Positions 27,113 through 35,230 are shown, counted from the stretch's first letter. The stretch: DNA of 64,000 nt from PALSA-894 sp963734185 (GCA_963734185.1 CAVTGA010000001.1:682001-746000), one strand, 5' to 3'. The notes: generated from the letters alone by a model not told the origin. Translations and numbers: made by a program.

Positions 27113-27147
27113 TGAGGCCCGCCCGCCGATCACCTAAAGTCGGGCGC

Positions 27148-27543
27148 ATGGAAAACACCACTCCGATGCCCACCACCCAACGCGCCGTCCAGCTCTGCCT
27201 GCTCGCCCTCGCTGCGATCGCGCTGTTCGGCGGCGTGCTGCAGATGTCGCTCGGCCAGCCCGACACCACGGTGCGGCTCGACAACCTGCATCGCTTCCTC
27301 GCCGGCATCTATCTCGGCGCCGGCGTCATCACGCTGTGGGCCGCGATCACCATCCGCCGGCAGGGCACGCTGGTCTATCTGCTCGCGTTCGCCGTCCTGC
27401 TCGCCGGCATCGGGCGGCTGGTGTCGTTCGCCAAGGTCGGCGTGCCGGAGCCGCCGCTGTTGTGGTGGGGCTATGTGGCGTCCGAGGTGATCCTGCCCGC
27501 CATCATCGCGGCGGCGCATCACGCGACCGGTCGCCGGACGTAA
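27148..27543 (+). CDS. DUF4345 family membrane protein
   Basis: 131 residues from ATG 27148. Four hydrophobic segments (about 14-32, 47-66, 72-90, 106-124). LHRFLAGIYLGAGVITLWA and RLVSFAKVGVPEP fit the DUF4345 pattern. A small inner-membrane protein of unknown function, convergent with the isomerase-like gene (3 bp gap). Confidence 0.75.
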   Translation: MENTTPMPTTQRAVQLCLLALAAIALFGGVLQMSLGQPDTTVRLDNLHRFLAGIYLGAGVITLWAAITIRRQGTLVYLLAFAVLLAGIGRLVSFAKVGVPEPPLLWWGYVASEVILPAIIAAAHHATGRRT

Positions 27544-27546
27544 CGT

Positions 27547-28173
27547 TCATTCCTTCGCGTCCATCCGGTACCCTTTGCGCCCGCTCTTGAGCATGCTCTC
27601 CAGCAGCGCCAGCCGGTCCTGGCCCCAGAACACTTCGCCGTCGAGCACGTAGCAGGGCGAGCCGATCACGTTCGCCGCCACCGCCTCCTGCGGCCGCGCC
27701 GTGTAGATCGCGTTGACGGCGTCGGATTTCGCGGCGGCGAGGATCGCCGCGTCATGGCCGCACTCCTTGAGCAGGGCGGCGAGCGTCGCCTCGTCGGCAA
27801 CATCGCGATCCTCGACCCACGCGGCTTCGAAGGCGCGCTTCACGTAGGTACCCGGATCGGCGCCGCTCTCGGCCAGCGCCACGATGCTGCGATCGGGTAG
27901 CGTCCCGCCGATCGGCACGTGCTTGGGATAGAGTTTCAGCGCGATGCCGCGCGCCTCGCGCCAGCGCTGCAGTTCCATAATGCGGTAACGCTGCCGTGCC
28001 GGGTGGCGCTTGGGCAGCGGCAGGCCGCCGGTGTGCGGAAACACTTCCGACAATTGCAGCGGCTTGTAACGAATGGTCACGCCGTTCTGCTTGGCGATGT
28101 CGAGGAACGCCTGGTGGCCGAGGAACGCCCAGGGCGAGCCGAGCGTGAAGTAGTAGTCGATGGTGCGGGGCAT
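27547..28173 (-). CDS. 2-hydroxychromene-2-carboxylate isomerase / DsbA-like family protein
   Basis: 208 residues with the kappa-class GST/HCCA isomerase fold. The N-terminus YYFTLGSPWAFLG places the active-site Ser at 13; the middle is helical; the C-terminal part has NVIGSPCYVLDGEVFWGQDRLALLE with the cis-Pro of the thioredoxin domain. In naphthalene degradation this enzyme isomerises 2-hydroxychromene-2-carboxylate with glutathione; here the substrate is unknown. Monocistronic. Confidence 0.85.
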   Translation of the reverse strand: MPRTIDYYFTLGSPWAFLGHQAFLDIAKQNGVTIRYKPLQLSEVFPHTGGLPLPKRHPARQRYRIMELQRWREARGIALKLYPKHVPIGGTLPDRSIVALAESGADPGTYVKRAFEAAWVEDRDVADEATLAALLKECGHDAAILAAAKSDAVNAIYTARPQEAVAANVIGSPCYVLDGEVFWGQDRLALLESMLKSGRKGYRMDAKE

Positions 28174-28286
28174 GTGGTGGTTTTCCCGGAATGCGGTGCG
28201 GCGAGAGCGCCACTATAGCAGGTGCGGCGCAATGGAACCCGCGCGCTTCCGGCGGGTTACCCCGGCAACCCGACGGAGGCATCTCA

Positions 28287-28517
28287 TGCACACAGCCAAC
28301 ATTCGCGAACACATGGAAGTCCTGGGCGCGGATGGCGTCCATGTCGGCGTGGTCGACCGAGTTCGAGCCGGGCGATCGGATCAAGCTCACCCGCAAGGAT
28401 CCGCTCGCCGAAGGCACGCACCACTTCATCGAACACGACTGGATCGACCACGTGGACGCCCATGTCCACCTCAACAAGGATTCGAGCGAACTGCTCGCGC
28501 TCTGGAAGCGCAACTAA
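28287..28517 (+). pseudogene. DUF2171 family small protein with one frame shift
   Basis: ATG 28287 has GGAGG 6 bp upstream. MHTANIREHMEVLGADGVHVGVV matches the start of DUF2171 proteins, and in the next frame FEPGDRIKLTRKDPLAEG through HLNKDSSELLALWKRN matches the end, stopping at 28517. The shift lies near 28352; removing one base (a G after GTC, or an adjacent C) restores a 76-residue product. It is the same kind of one-base gain seen between 16.7 and 19.2 kb. Function of DUF2171 is unknown to me. Confidence 0.7.
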
Positions 28518-28537
28518 CCCGGCGTCTCTGCTAACTT

Positions 28538-28667
28538 GCATGGCCGGGGCTTGCCCCGGCCATGTCGTGTCGAGCGCGTCATGGCCGGGCTTGCCCCGGC
28601 CATCCACGACTTGCTTTCATGTCTCGAGAACACAGACGTGGATGCCCGGCACAAGGCCGGGCATGAC
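28538..28667. repeat. ATGGCCGGGCTTGCCCCGGCCAT palindromic repeat, family D, copy 1
   Basis: Two short palindromes (GGCCGGGGCTTGCCCCGGCC and GGCCGGGCTTGCCCCGGCC), then an inverted pair CATCCACGACTTGC / GACGTGGATGCCCGGC ending in AAGGCCGGGCATGACG. A related copy is at 61317-61410. It fills the gap before the crotonase gene. Confidence 0.8.
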
Positions 28668-28683
28668 GAAGTAAGGACTCCCA

Positions 28684-29571
28684 ATGCCCGAAACCATCCT
28701 CACCGACCTCTCCGACGGCGTCCTCACCATCACGCTCAACCGGCCGGACAAGCTCAACGCCTTCACCCTGACCATGATGCAGGAGCTGATCGCGGCGTTC
28801 GATGCGGCCGATGCCGACGACGCCGTTCGCGCCGTGATCGTGACCGGGGCGGGGCGCGCATTCTGCGCCGGCGCCGATCTCTCGCTCGGCGGCAAGACCT
28901 TCGACCGCGACGCGCGCGACGATCGAGCCCGGATTCCACTTGGCTCCGACGGCGCGCCGGACCTGTCGCACGACGCCGCGCGCGACGGGGGCGGGCGGCT
29001 CACCTTGCGCATCTTCAATTGCAGCAAGCCGGTGATCGCGGCGGTGAACGGGCCGGCGGTCGGCATCGGCGCCACCATGCTGCTGCCGATGGACGCGCGC
29101 ATCGCGTCGAGCGAGGCGCGCTTCGGCTTCGTGTTCTCGCAGCGCGGCATCGTGCCGGAAGCGGCGTCGAGCTGGTTCCTGCCGCGCCTCGTCGGCATCC
29201 AGCAGGCGCTCGCCTGGTGCTATTCGGGCCGCGTGTTCTCCGCCCAGGAAGCGCGCGACGGCAAGCTGGTCGGTGTGGTGGTGGCGCCGGGCGATCTGCT
29301 ATCGACGGCGCGCGCGCTCGCGCGCGAGTTCACCGCGAACGCGTCGGCGGTCTCGGTCGCGCTGATCCGGCGGATGATGTGGCGCATGCTCGGCGCGAGC
29401 CATCCGATGGAAGCGCACCGTCTCGACAGCCGCGCCATGTATCACCGCGGGCGCAGCGCCGACGTCAAGGAAGGTGTCACCGCGTTCCTGGAGAAGCGGC
29501 CGACCCGCTTTACCGACAAGGTGTCGACCGACATGCCGCCGCTGCCGTGGGAAGAGCCGTCCTATCGCTGA
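28684..29571 (+). CDS. Enoyl-CoA hydratase/isomerase family (crotonase)
   Basis: 295 residues, start at ATG 28684 with AAGGA upstream. Crotonase signatures: LNRPDKLNAFTLTMMQEL at the N-terminus, FCAGADLSLGG supplying one oxyanion-hole NH at about 60-70, and NGPAVGIGATMLLPMD supplying the other. Glu in RGIVPEAASSWFLPRLVG is a likely catalytic residue. Many single-gene crotonases of this length act on unknown enoyl-CoAs; it could serve leucine or fatty acid breakdown but is not clearly a methylglutaconyl-CoA hydratase. Confidence 0.85.
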   Translation: MPETILTDLSDGVLTITLNRPDKLNAFTLTMMQELIAAFDAADADDAVRAVIVTGAGRAFCAGADLSLGGKTFDRDARDDRARIPLGSDGAPDLSHDAARDGGGRLTLRIFNCSKPVIAAVNGPAVGIGATMLLPMDARIASSEARFGFVFSQRGIVPEAASSWFLPRLVGIQQALAWCYSGRVFSAQEARDGKLVGVVVAPGDLLSTARALAREFTANASAVSVALIRRMMWRMLGASHPMEAHRLDSRAMYHRGRSADVKEGVTAFLEKRPTRFTDKVSTDMPPLPWEEPSYR

Positions 29572-29574
29572 GAA

Positions 29575-29601
29575 TCCCCGCTCCCCTTCGGGGAGAGGGG
29601 A
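29575..29601. other. Long perfect hairpin after crotonase
   Basis: TCCCC-G-CTCCCC, loop TTC, GGGGAG-A-GGGGA: an 11-bp stem with one internal mismatch, starting 4 bp after the crotonase stop. No T-run follows, so it is at most a weak terminator or an mRNA-stabilising stem. Confidence 0.5.
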
Positions 29602-29619
29602 AACGCATCTTACCGGCGC

Positions 29620-29724
29620 CTAGAGCACGATGACTTTTCTTCGAATCGTCATCGCGCTCTAAGTTATTCGTGGAGCATGATCTTTTCCGAAAACCGCTGC
29701 ACACTTTTCGGGATCATGCTCTAG
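29620..29724. repeat. 105-bp palindromic repeat, family B, copy 2 (inverted)
   Basis: Reverse complement of the copies at 5465-5569 and 33654-33758, with no difference over 105 bp. Its terminal CTAG supplies the TAG stop codon (29721-29723) of the adjacent minus-strand gene. Confidence 0.9.
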
Positions 29725-30425
29725 TTGACCGCCCTGTACAGCCGCTCGTCGTAGAGCGCGCCGAGCATGGGGCCGAGCTTGTCGCGGAAGCTGCGTTGCG
29801 CGGCCGCGGCGGTGCGCCCGTCGTAGGCCTTGCGGTCCTTCCACACCTCGACCACGGTGAAGTGGTTCGGCCGGTTGGTCTGCTGGTCGACCTCGAAGCG
29901 CAGGTTGCCGGCGTCCTTGCGGCTTTCCTCGGCGAGCGCGCGCAGCAACGCCTCGCACTCTTCGCGGCGCGGCGGCGGCACGTCGACGTGGCTCACCACG
30001 GTGACGGCGCCGCGCGCGCTGCTCGTATCGGTCGGGCCGACCGAGAAGCCGCGGTGCACGCGCTCGTCGTACGGGCCGGCGTGGATGCCCTTGAGCTTGT
30101 CGCGGAACTGGGCCGTCGCGGCGTTCTTGCCGTGCGCCTCGAACGCGGCCTGGTCCTTCCAGATCTCCAGCAGCACGAGCCGGTTCGGGCGGCCGTGTTC
30201 CTGCGCCACCTCGACGCGCAGGTTGCCGTCTTCCTTGCGCGCGGCATCGCGATACTGCCTGAGCAGCGCGACGCCGGCCTTGGCCGAAGCGGGCGCGACC
30301 TCGACATAGGTCGCAACGTGGACGGGACCGCTCGGCGCAGGCGCGGGCGCGGGTGCCTGCGCGTGCGCGGCGGCGGCGACGAGCGGTAGAGCGGCGATGA
30401 GCAGCAACGGAATGACTTGGCGCAT
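29721..30425 (-). CDS. Secreted protein with two ABM-like (antibiotic biosynthesis monooxygenase) domains
   Basis: 234 residues from ATG 30425. Signal peptide about 1-22 (ends AAAAHA). Two dimeric alpha-beta barrel ABM modules in tandem: HVATYVEVAPASAKAGVALLRQY...LLEIWKDQAAFEAHGK (about 35-125) and VTVVSHVDVPPPRREECEALL...VVEVWKDRKAYDGRT (about 140-230). Tandem fusion mimics the dimer usual for such proteins, which act as cofactor-free quinol monooxygenases or heme-degrading enzymes. Periplasmic location is unusual. The stop codon lies inside the 105-bp repeat, so the natural end may have been altered. Confidence 0.8.
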   Translation of the reverse strand: MRQVIPLLLIAALPLVAAAAHAQAPAPAPAPSGPVHVATYVEVAPASAKAGVALLRQYRDAARKEDGNLRVEVAQEHGRPNRLVLLEIWKDQAAFEAHGKNAATAQFRDKLKGIHAGPYDERVHRGFSVGPTDTSSARGAVTVVSHVDVPPPRREECEALLRALAEESRKDAGNLRFEVDQQTNRPNHFTVVEVWKDRKAYDGRTAAAAQRSFRDKLGPMLGALYDERLYRAVN

Positions 30426-30502
30426 GTCTCTCCCCCGAGAGTTATGCGCCATGCTAGAGGGTTTGACGCTCCGCCGGAATGGCCAAGCCATGCGATGCGG
30501 GC

Positions 30503-30841
30503 TCAGCGCGCCTTGCGCCGCACCTTGCCGCGCGGGACAAGTCCGGTGAACGACTGCACGGCGCCGAGGCTCTGCACCATCGAGGTCATGTTGCCGACAT
30601 CCATTCCGGGACCGAACGACATGTCGCTGATGCCGAAACCGCTGCGCTCGATCATCGGCGCCATGGCGGCGCCCATCTGCATGACTTGCTGGAACTGGCG
30701 CTTGCTCATGCGCTGCTTCATCACCTCGAGCACAGGCGCGAACTGCTCCATCTGCGCCACGTCGAAGGCGCGCGCGGGCGGCGCCGCAATCAAGGCCGCG
30801 AGTGCGACCGCCGGAATCATGAGCTTGATCAATCCCTTCAT
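30503..30841 (-). CDS. Hypothetical secreted small protein
   Basis: 112 residues. Signal peptide about 1-25 (ends PPARA), then a helical segment FDVAQMEQFAPVLEVMKQRMSKRQFQQVMQMG rich in Met and Gln, a Gly/Met-rich middle (GFGISDMSFGPGMDVGNM), and a basic C-terminus (GKVRRKAR). No family recognised. It lies 77 bp upstream of the ABM gene on the same strand. Confidence 0.65.
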   Translation of the reverse strand: MKGLIKLMIPAVALAALIAAPPARAFDVAQMEQFAPVLEVMKQRMSKRQFQQVMQMGAAMAPMIERSGFGISDMSFGPGMDVGNMTSMVQSLGAVQSFTGLVPRGKVRRKAR

Positions 30842-31082
30842 GGTCGTCTCCGGTTTCTGGGCAACCCCGATACCGATTAGTGTGCATTGTCGCGACGTTC
30901 GTTCTCGGCCATCCTGTGGTAAACTTGGTGCGGATTGTTGTCGGATTTCGGCTTGACACTCCGTTCATGCTTCGTTCCACCCTCGCTCATGGAGGGCGCC
31001 TTGAAGGGGCGCCCGGACCCCCACCCCAACCGGGCGCGAAGCGTTGGCTTGCTGCCATTCGATCAACCAGCGAGGCCCAGCT

Positions 31083-31775
31083 ATGACCTATCGCACAGCA
31101 CTGATCGTCGGCGCCGGCTCAGGCTTGAGCGCGTCGCTCGCGCGCGCCTTCGCCGGTGCAGGATTGAAGGTCGCGCTGGCCGCGCGCTCGACGACCAAGC
31201 TCGAAGCCCTGGCGCACGATATCGGGGCGCGCGCCTACGCCTGCGATGCCGCGCAGCGCGCCGAGGTCGAGGCGCTGTTCACCGCGCTCGAGGGTCAGAT
31301 CGGCGCGCCCGACGTGGTGGTCTACAACGCGAGCTACCGCACGCGCGGGCCCTTCGTCGAGCTCGACCCGGCCGAGGTGGAAAAGAGCCTGCGCGTCACC
31401 GCCTTCGCCGGTTTCCTGGTGGCGCAGTCGGCGGCGCGGCGCATGCTGCCGCATGGCCACGGCGCGATCTTCTTCACCGGCGCCTCGGCAAGCGTGAAGG
31501 GCTACGCCCAGTCGGCGCCGTTCGCCATGGGCAAGTTCGCGTTGCGCGGCCTGGCGCAATCGATCGCGCGCGAGCTCATGCCGCGCGGCATCCATGTGGC
31601 GCATTTCGTGATCGACGGCGGCATCCGCAGCGTACGCCGCCCGGTCCCGGCGGAGAGGCCCGATTCGCTGCTCGATCCGGACGCGATCGCCTCGACCTAT
31701 CTGCACGTGCTGCAGCAGCCGAGGAGCGCCTGGACCGCGGAGGTGGAACTCAGGCCATGGGTCGAAACATTCTGA
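31083..31775 (+). CDS. Short-chain dehydrogenase/reductase family protein with Tyr-to-Phe in the active site
   Basis: 230 residues. The Rossmann glycine motif VGAGSGLSASLARAF is at 9-23 and the VYNAS segment at 80-84 replaces the usual NNAG. Where classical SDRs have YxxxK, this protein reads Phe147-AMG-Lys151 (SAPFAMGKFALRG). The catalytic Tyr is therefore absent while the Lys and nearby Ser residues (135, 137) remain. It may have altered or no oxidoreductase activity; some SDR subgroups use other residues. Monocistronic; substrate unknown. Confidence 0.85.
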   Translation: MTYRTALIVGAGSGLSASLARAFAGAGLKVALAARSTTKLEALAHDIGARAYACDAAQRAEVEALFTALEGQIGAPDVVVYNASYRTRGPFVELDPAEVEKSLRVTAFAGFLVAQSAARRMLPHGHGAIFFTGASASVKGYAQSAPFAMGKFALRGLAQSIARELMPRGIHVAHFVIDGGIRSVRRPVPAERPDSLLDPDAIASTYLHVLQQPRSAWTAEVELRPWVETF

Positions 31776-31793
31776 GGGCCGCCCTTTGCATTT

Positions 31794-31843
31794 GCGCGTG
31801 ATCTTTGCCCGAAAAGTCTGTCAACTTTTCGCAATCACGCGCT
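31794..31843. repeat. GCGCGTGATC hairpin repeat (family B-like)
   Basis: GCGCGTGATCTTTGCCCGAAAAG and CTTTTCGCAATCACGCGC flank TCTGTCAA. It sits between the convergent SDR gene and the small membrane protein gene and could work as a bidirectional hairpin. Confidence 0.65.
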
Positions 31844-31850
31844 CAGCCGG

Positions 31851-32027
31851 TCAGCCGGTCAGCCGCGCCCAGCCTTGCCGTACCTTGGTGCCGAGCGTCT
31901 CGACATTCTTGGACACCACGTCCCAGTTCACCATCGGCTTCGCATCGGCAGCAGCGCTGCTGTCGACCACATAGACGCCCCCGACCGTCAGCAGCGCACC
32001 CAAGATGATCCCGAAAATCAGCCGCAT
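31851..32027 (-). CDS. Small membrane-anchored hypothetical protein
   Basis: 58 residues from ATG 32027, preceded by AGGGAG at good spacing. An N-terminal hydrophobic helix (about 1-20, LIFGIILGALLTVGGVYVV) is followed by a short soluble tail with VNWDVVSKNVETLGTKVRQGW. Similar tiny single-pass proteins are common in this order; function unknown to me. Confidence 0.65.
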   Translation of the reverse strand: MRLIFGIILGALLTVGGVYVVDSSAAADAKPMVNWDVVSKNVETLGTKVRQGWARLTG

Positions 32028-32103
32028 GTCGTTACTCCCTGCGTGGCTTCGACGCTCGGGTCCATCCATAAGCCAAGATGGTGGTCCGCGGCAGGGGTCA
32101 GTT

Positions 32104-32231
32104 GCGCGTTTACGCGCGTCCTTGACGCGCCATAAGCGCGTTTACGCGCGTCTTTGACGCGCCATAAGCGCGTTTACGCGCGTCTTTGACGCGCCATAAG
32201 CGCGTTTACGCGCGTCTTTGACGCGCTATGG
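32104..32231. repeat. 32-bp tandem repeat, four copies
   Basis: Unit GCGCGTTTACGCGCGTCTTT then GACGCGCCATAA, at 32104, 32136, 32168 and 32200. The units are nearly identical (one C/T difference in the first, a changed end in the last). Each unit contains the self-complementary GCGCGTTTACGCGC. A single inverted copy lies at about 42448-42484 inside another repeat. It occupies the 322-bp gap 32028-32349, which otherwise shows nothing recognisable. Confidence 0.9.
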
Positions 32232-32349
32232 GCCCCATACGCACCATTACGGGGTTCCGAATTGCGGCAGGATTGCCGCATTCTCGTCAATTTGACGCCA
32301 TGTCGCCGGGTTCCCAATAGGACTGCTAAGCCGAGCCGCAGGGGAACGC

Positions 32350-33093
32350 ATGAGCGTGCGGAGCACGGCCGCAGGGGCGGTTGTCCTGGTTGCTTGTTGT
32401 TTGTTCGCGACGCCCTCGGGTGCTTGCGACGAACGCCTGTTGCGCGCCTGCGAGGCCGCGAGCGCGAAGGCCTTCGCCGACGCCAATGCTCCGGCCCCCG
32501 AGGTCAAGCGCAAGTCCGCGCGGCGCACGCGCGTGGTGGTGGTGCGCTCCGCCAAGCCGAGACAGGCGACCATGCGGCGCGCACGCGCCCCCGGTTTCGC
32601 GACCAAGCGCGAACGCCCAAGGATGGAACTGGCCTCGCTCAGCACCAAGCCGGTCGCGTTGCGCGACTCGCCGCTGCTGCGGCGCTTCCGCGGCTTCATC
32701 GACCCGGTGCCGATCTCCGACAATTTCTTCGACGGATTCCGCCGCCCGCGCGCGGACCACACGCATCTTGCCGCGGATGCTTCGCCGCATGCGACGGTCA
32801 TGACGGCGGTCGCCGCGCCCGACGACGCCGGCGTCGAGCCGGTCGAAACGACCGAAACCGTACCGGCGCCGCTCGCCGCAGCCGCATCGCCCGCGATCGT
32901 CCTGCCGGCCGTGCCACCGCTCAAGGTCGACCGCGTTGTCGCGACGCCCCCGGCTGCGCAGGCGGCTCAGCCGGTCCAGGTCGCGGCACCGGCCGAAACG
33001 CCGGCCGGCGGCTTCGCGCTCAATCAGCTCTTCCTTGCCCTGTGCGGCGCGTTGACCGCCGCAGGCGCGCTCCGCATGATCGTCGGGGTTTGA
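32350..33093 (+). CDS. Hypothetical secreted/membrane protein, Ala/Pro-rich
   Basis: 247 residues. Signal-like N-terminus (about 1-25), then CDERLLRACEAASAKA and a basic segment RKSARRTRVVVVRSAKPRQ. Middle part LRDSPLLRRFRGFIDPVPISDNFFDGFR is the most distinctive. A long Ala/Pro/Val linker follows, then a C-terminal hydrophobic helix (about 220-240, LNQLFLALCGALTAAGALRMIV). No named family. Next gene starts 18 bp after its stop. Confidence 0.65.
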   Translation: MSVRSTAAGAVVLVACCLFATPSGACDERLLRACEAASAKAFADANAPAPEVKRKSARRTRVVVVRSAKPRQATMRRARAPGFATKRERPRMELASLSTKPVALRDSPLLRRFRGFIDPVPISDNFFDGFRRPRADHTHLAADASPHATVMTAVAAPDDAGVEPVETTETVPAPLAAAASPAIVLPAVPPLKVDRVVATPPAAQAAQPVQVAAPAETPAGGFALNQLFLALCGALTAAGALRMIVGV

Positions 33094-33111
33094 TCGGCAA
33101 CCTGCCGCGCG

Positions 33112-33657
33112 ATGGCGCGAATGCTCAAGGCCATTCTGATTTCCCTCGTGGCTGTGCTCGCCATCAGCCCCGCGCTGTGCGCAGCGAAGAAGAAGCAGGA
33201 GCGCACCGCGCCGGCAACGCCTCTCGACAAGCGCGATCGCGTCGTCGCAGCGCCCGGCACCCCGTTTCACGGGCGGGCCTACTGGTCGGCGCTGGCGCAG
33301 TGCGGCGGCATCTACTTCAAGCTCGCCAATTTCCAATCCGACGCGGCCATCAGAGCCAGACTGATCAAGCCGGATCCGCCCGCGCAGGCGCTCGCGGCGC
33401 GCCGCGCCGAGGAGGCGAGCAAGGCGGCGACCTGGTTTTTCGATGCGGCGGAACGCGTGCTGATCGCCGACCGCAAGGTCGCGCGCGACGAGGCCGTCAT
33501 CATCTACGATGCGCAGGCGAGCGAGGCAGGGGATCGGCTCAAGAGCGTGGAAGCAGCAGGGCAGGCGATCAAACCGTGTCCGGCGCTCTACCAGGCCTGC
33601 CACGGCGGCCATCCGGTGGTGTGCCGCGAGAATCAGGCTCTGGCGCCGGCGCCCTAG
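33112..33657 (+). CDS. Hypothetical secreted protein
   Basis: 181 residues. Signal peptide about 1-24 (ends ALCAA). The mature part is mostly helical and has two Cys pairs (ALAQCGGIYFKLANF; CPALYQACHGGHPVVC near the end). No family recognised. It is 18 bp downstream of the previous gene and likely co-transcribed. Its TAG stop (33655-33657) lies in the terminal CTAG of the 105-bp repeat. Confidence 0.65.
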   Translation: MARMLKAILISLVAVLAISPALCAAKKKQERTAPATPLDKRDRVVAAPGTPFHGRAYWSALAQCGGIYFKLANFQSDAAIRARLIKPDPPAQALAARRAEEASKAATWFFDAAERVLIADRKVARDEAVIIYDAQASEAGDRLKSVEAAGQAIKPCPALYQACHGGHPVVCRENQALAPAP

Positions 33658-33758
33658 AGCATGATCCCGAAAAGTGTGCAGCGGTTTTCGGAAAAGATCA
33701 TGCTCCACGAATAACTTAGAGCGCGATGACGATTCGAAGAAAAGTCATCGTGCTCTAG
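33654..33758. repeat. 105-bp palindromic repeat, family B, copy 3
   Basis: Identical over 105 bp to 5465-5569 and, inverted, to 29620-29724. It is directly continued by a second palindromic unit (33758-33870) resembling the one at 6448. Confidence 0.9.
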
Positions 33759-33870
33759 GAGCGTTTTCCGGCCAAGTGTGCGGTACGCCGCAGAAAACGC
33801 GACCAATGCAAGGAATCCAGCGCGTGATCCCGAAAAGTCGACAGACTTCTCGGACAGAGGTCATGCGCAA
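33758..33870. repeat. Composite palindromic repeat next to copy 3
   Basis: GAGCGTTTTCCGGCCAAG...CGCCGCAGAAAACGC followed by GCGTGATCCCGAAAAGTCG...CTTCTCGGACAGAGGTCATGCGC. Both hairpins have relatives elsewhere in the window (6448-6500, 31794, 45250). It separates the secreted protein gene from the convergent diguanylate cyclase. Confidence 0.7.
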
Positions 33871-33882
33871 AACGAGGAGCCT

Positions 33883-34953
33883 TCAGACCGGCCGATGGGC
33901 GGTCCACACCGGTCCGTCGATCGTCATCTCGACGACGCGATTGCGGCCTTCGTCCTTGGCCACCTTGAGGCCGTTGGCGGCGCGGCGCAGCAGGTACTCG
34001 GGCGTATCGCCTTTGATGACATCGGCGATTCCGACCGAGACGGTCACGCGGCCTTCGCCGTTCGCGCTCTTGACGAGCTCGTTCGACATCAGGGCCTGGC
34101 GGAACAGCTCCGCACGCGCGATCGCTTCGCTGGTCGAGGTCTCGGGCATGATGACGGCGAACTCATCGCCGCCGAAGCGCGCCACCACGTCGCCCGGCCG
34201 CATGTGGCTCTTGAGCAGCACGCCGATCGAGCGCAGCACCTGGTCGGCCAGGCAGGTCCCGAAGTTCTCGTTGAAGCTTGCGAAATAGTCGAGGTCGCAG
34301 AGCACGATCGCGAGCTGCCGGCGCGTTTCGGCCGCACGCTCGATGGCCTTGGCGAGCAGGGTGTCGAACGCGCCGCGCGTCGTGAGTGCGGTCAGCGGAT
34401 CGGACTGGCATTCGGCCCGCACGATGTCGAGCTGGCGCTGCAGCGCGCCGATCTCGCGGCAGGCCGCGCCGAGCTTGGCCTCGGCCAGCGCGTAGCGGCT
34501 CTGGCTTTCCTTGGTCGATTGCATCAGCCGGTCGACCGCCTGCAGCACGCGCTGCAGCGTCAGCGCCCCCGCCAGGCCGAGGTCGCAGGTTTCCGCGATC
34601 ATGGTCTCGCGCTGGGCCAGCGCCGATCCGATCGCGCCCTCCAGATTGACCGCGACCTCGTGCAGTTCCTCGGCCAGGCGGCCGGCAAGCGAATCACATC
34701 CCTCGCCGAGGCGCCAGGGCGACAGGAAACGGTCGTAGAGCCGCTCGATGTCGCCCGCCGAGAGCTCGCCCAGCCTGGTGACGATGTCGTCGGCCGCCGC
34801 CCTGAGCGCGGGATTGCGGCCGGTCTTGTAGGCGAACCAGAACTCGAAGTGGCGCGGGTCGAGCGGCAGCGCGGCGGCGCGCGCCTCACCGAAGATGCGG
34901 TCGCCGATGGACGGCTTGTTCTCGCTCGCGGATATCGCCGGTGCGGACGTCAT
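33883..34953 (-). CDS. Diguanylate cyclase with GGDEF domain
   Basis: 356 residues, no membrane segment. Residues 1-190 form a helical N-terminal region (FEFWFAYKTGRNPALRAAAD; coiled region QSRYALAEAKLGAACREIGALQRQLDIVRAEC) that may sense or dimerise. The GGDEF domain (about 190-345) has an intact active site, RFGGDEF, and an RPGD inhibitory site five residues before it, so it should make c-di-GMP and be product-inhibited. It ends NGLKVAKDEGRNRVV, the usual GGDEF close. Convergent with the preceding gene across a repeat. Confidence 0.9.
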   Translation of the reverse strand: MTSAPAISASENKPSIGDRIFGEARAAALPLDPRHFEFWFAYKTGRNPALRAAADDIVTRLGELSAGDIERLYDRFLSPWRLGEGCDSLAGRLAEELHEVAVNLEGAIGSALAQRETMIAETCDLGLAGALTLQRVLQAVDRLMQSTKESQSRYALAEAKLGAACREIGALQRQLDIVRAECQSDPLTALTTRGAFDTLLAKAIERAAETRRQLAIVLCDLDYFASFNENFGTCLADQVLRSIGVLLKSHMRPGDVVARFGGDEFAVIMPETSTSEAIARAELFRQALMSNELVKSANGEGRVTVSVGIADVIKGDTPEYLLRRAANGLKVAKDEGRNRVVEMTIDGPVWTAHRPV

Positions 34954-35230
34954 TTCTTGAGTTCAGGCCGCGCCGGACGGCGGGCATAGCGATCATGCGT
35001 GGGGCGTCGTCAATATTGGGTTAAGCAGACAGCCAAGCGCTGCCCGTATGCGTGGGCAGCGCAGCGGCCGCTGACCCTGGGTCACCGTGTTGCAACGCAG
35101 CAATAAACGGCGTGGTCCCATCGGGGTGACCCAAGAAGGGAACCCAAACAGTCGACCCAATTGTTTGAGGTGGCAGGCTTCGCCGCGCTGCGCCATACTG
35201 GCGCCGGATTGGCGGGGTGGATTTGCGTCC

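Noticed and set aside
26976..27137. Possible 53-residue gene after the carboxylase beta subunit
   Set aside because: It has an ATG with AGGGGAGG upstream, but most of it overlaps a degenerate intergenic repeat and the product looks like translated repeat. Kept out as unsupported.
28684..29571. Assigning the crotonase as methylglutaconyl-CoA hydratase of the leucine pathway
   Set aside because: The family motifs fit a generic crotonase. Nothing diagnostic for the leucine-pathway enzyme was seen.
32104..32231. CRISPR array
   Set aside because: The 32-bp units are contiguous, without spacers between them, and there are no cas genes.
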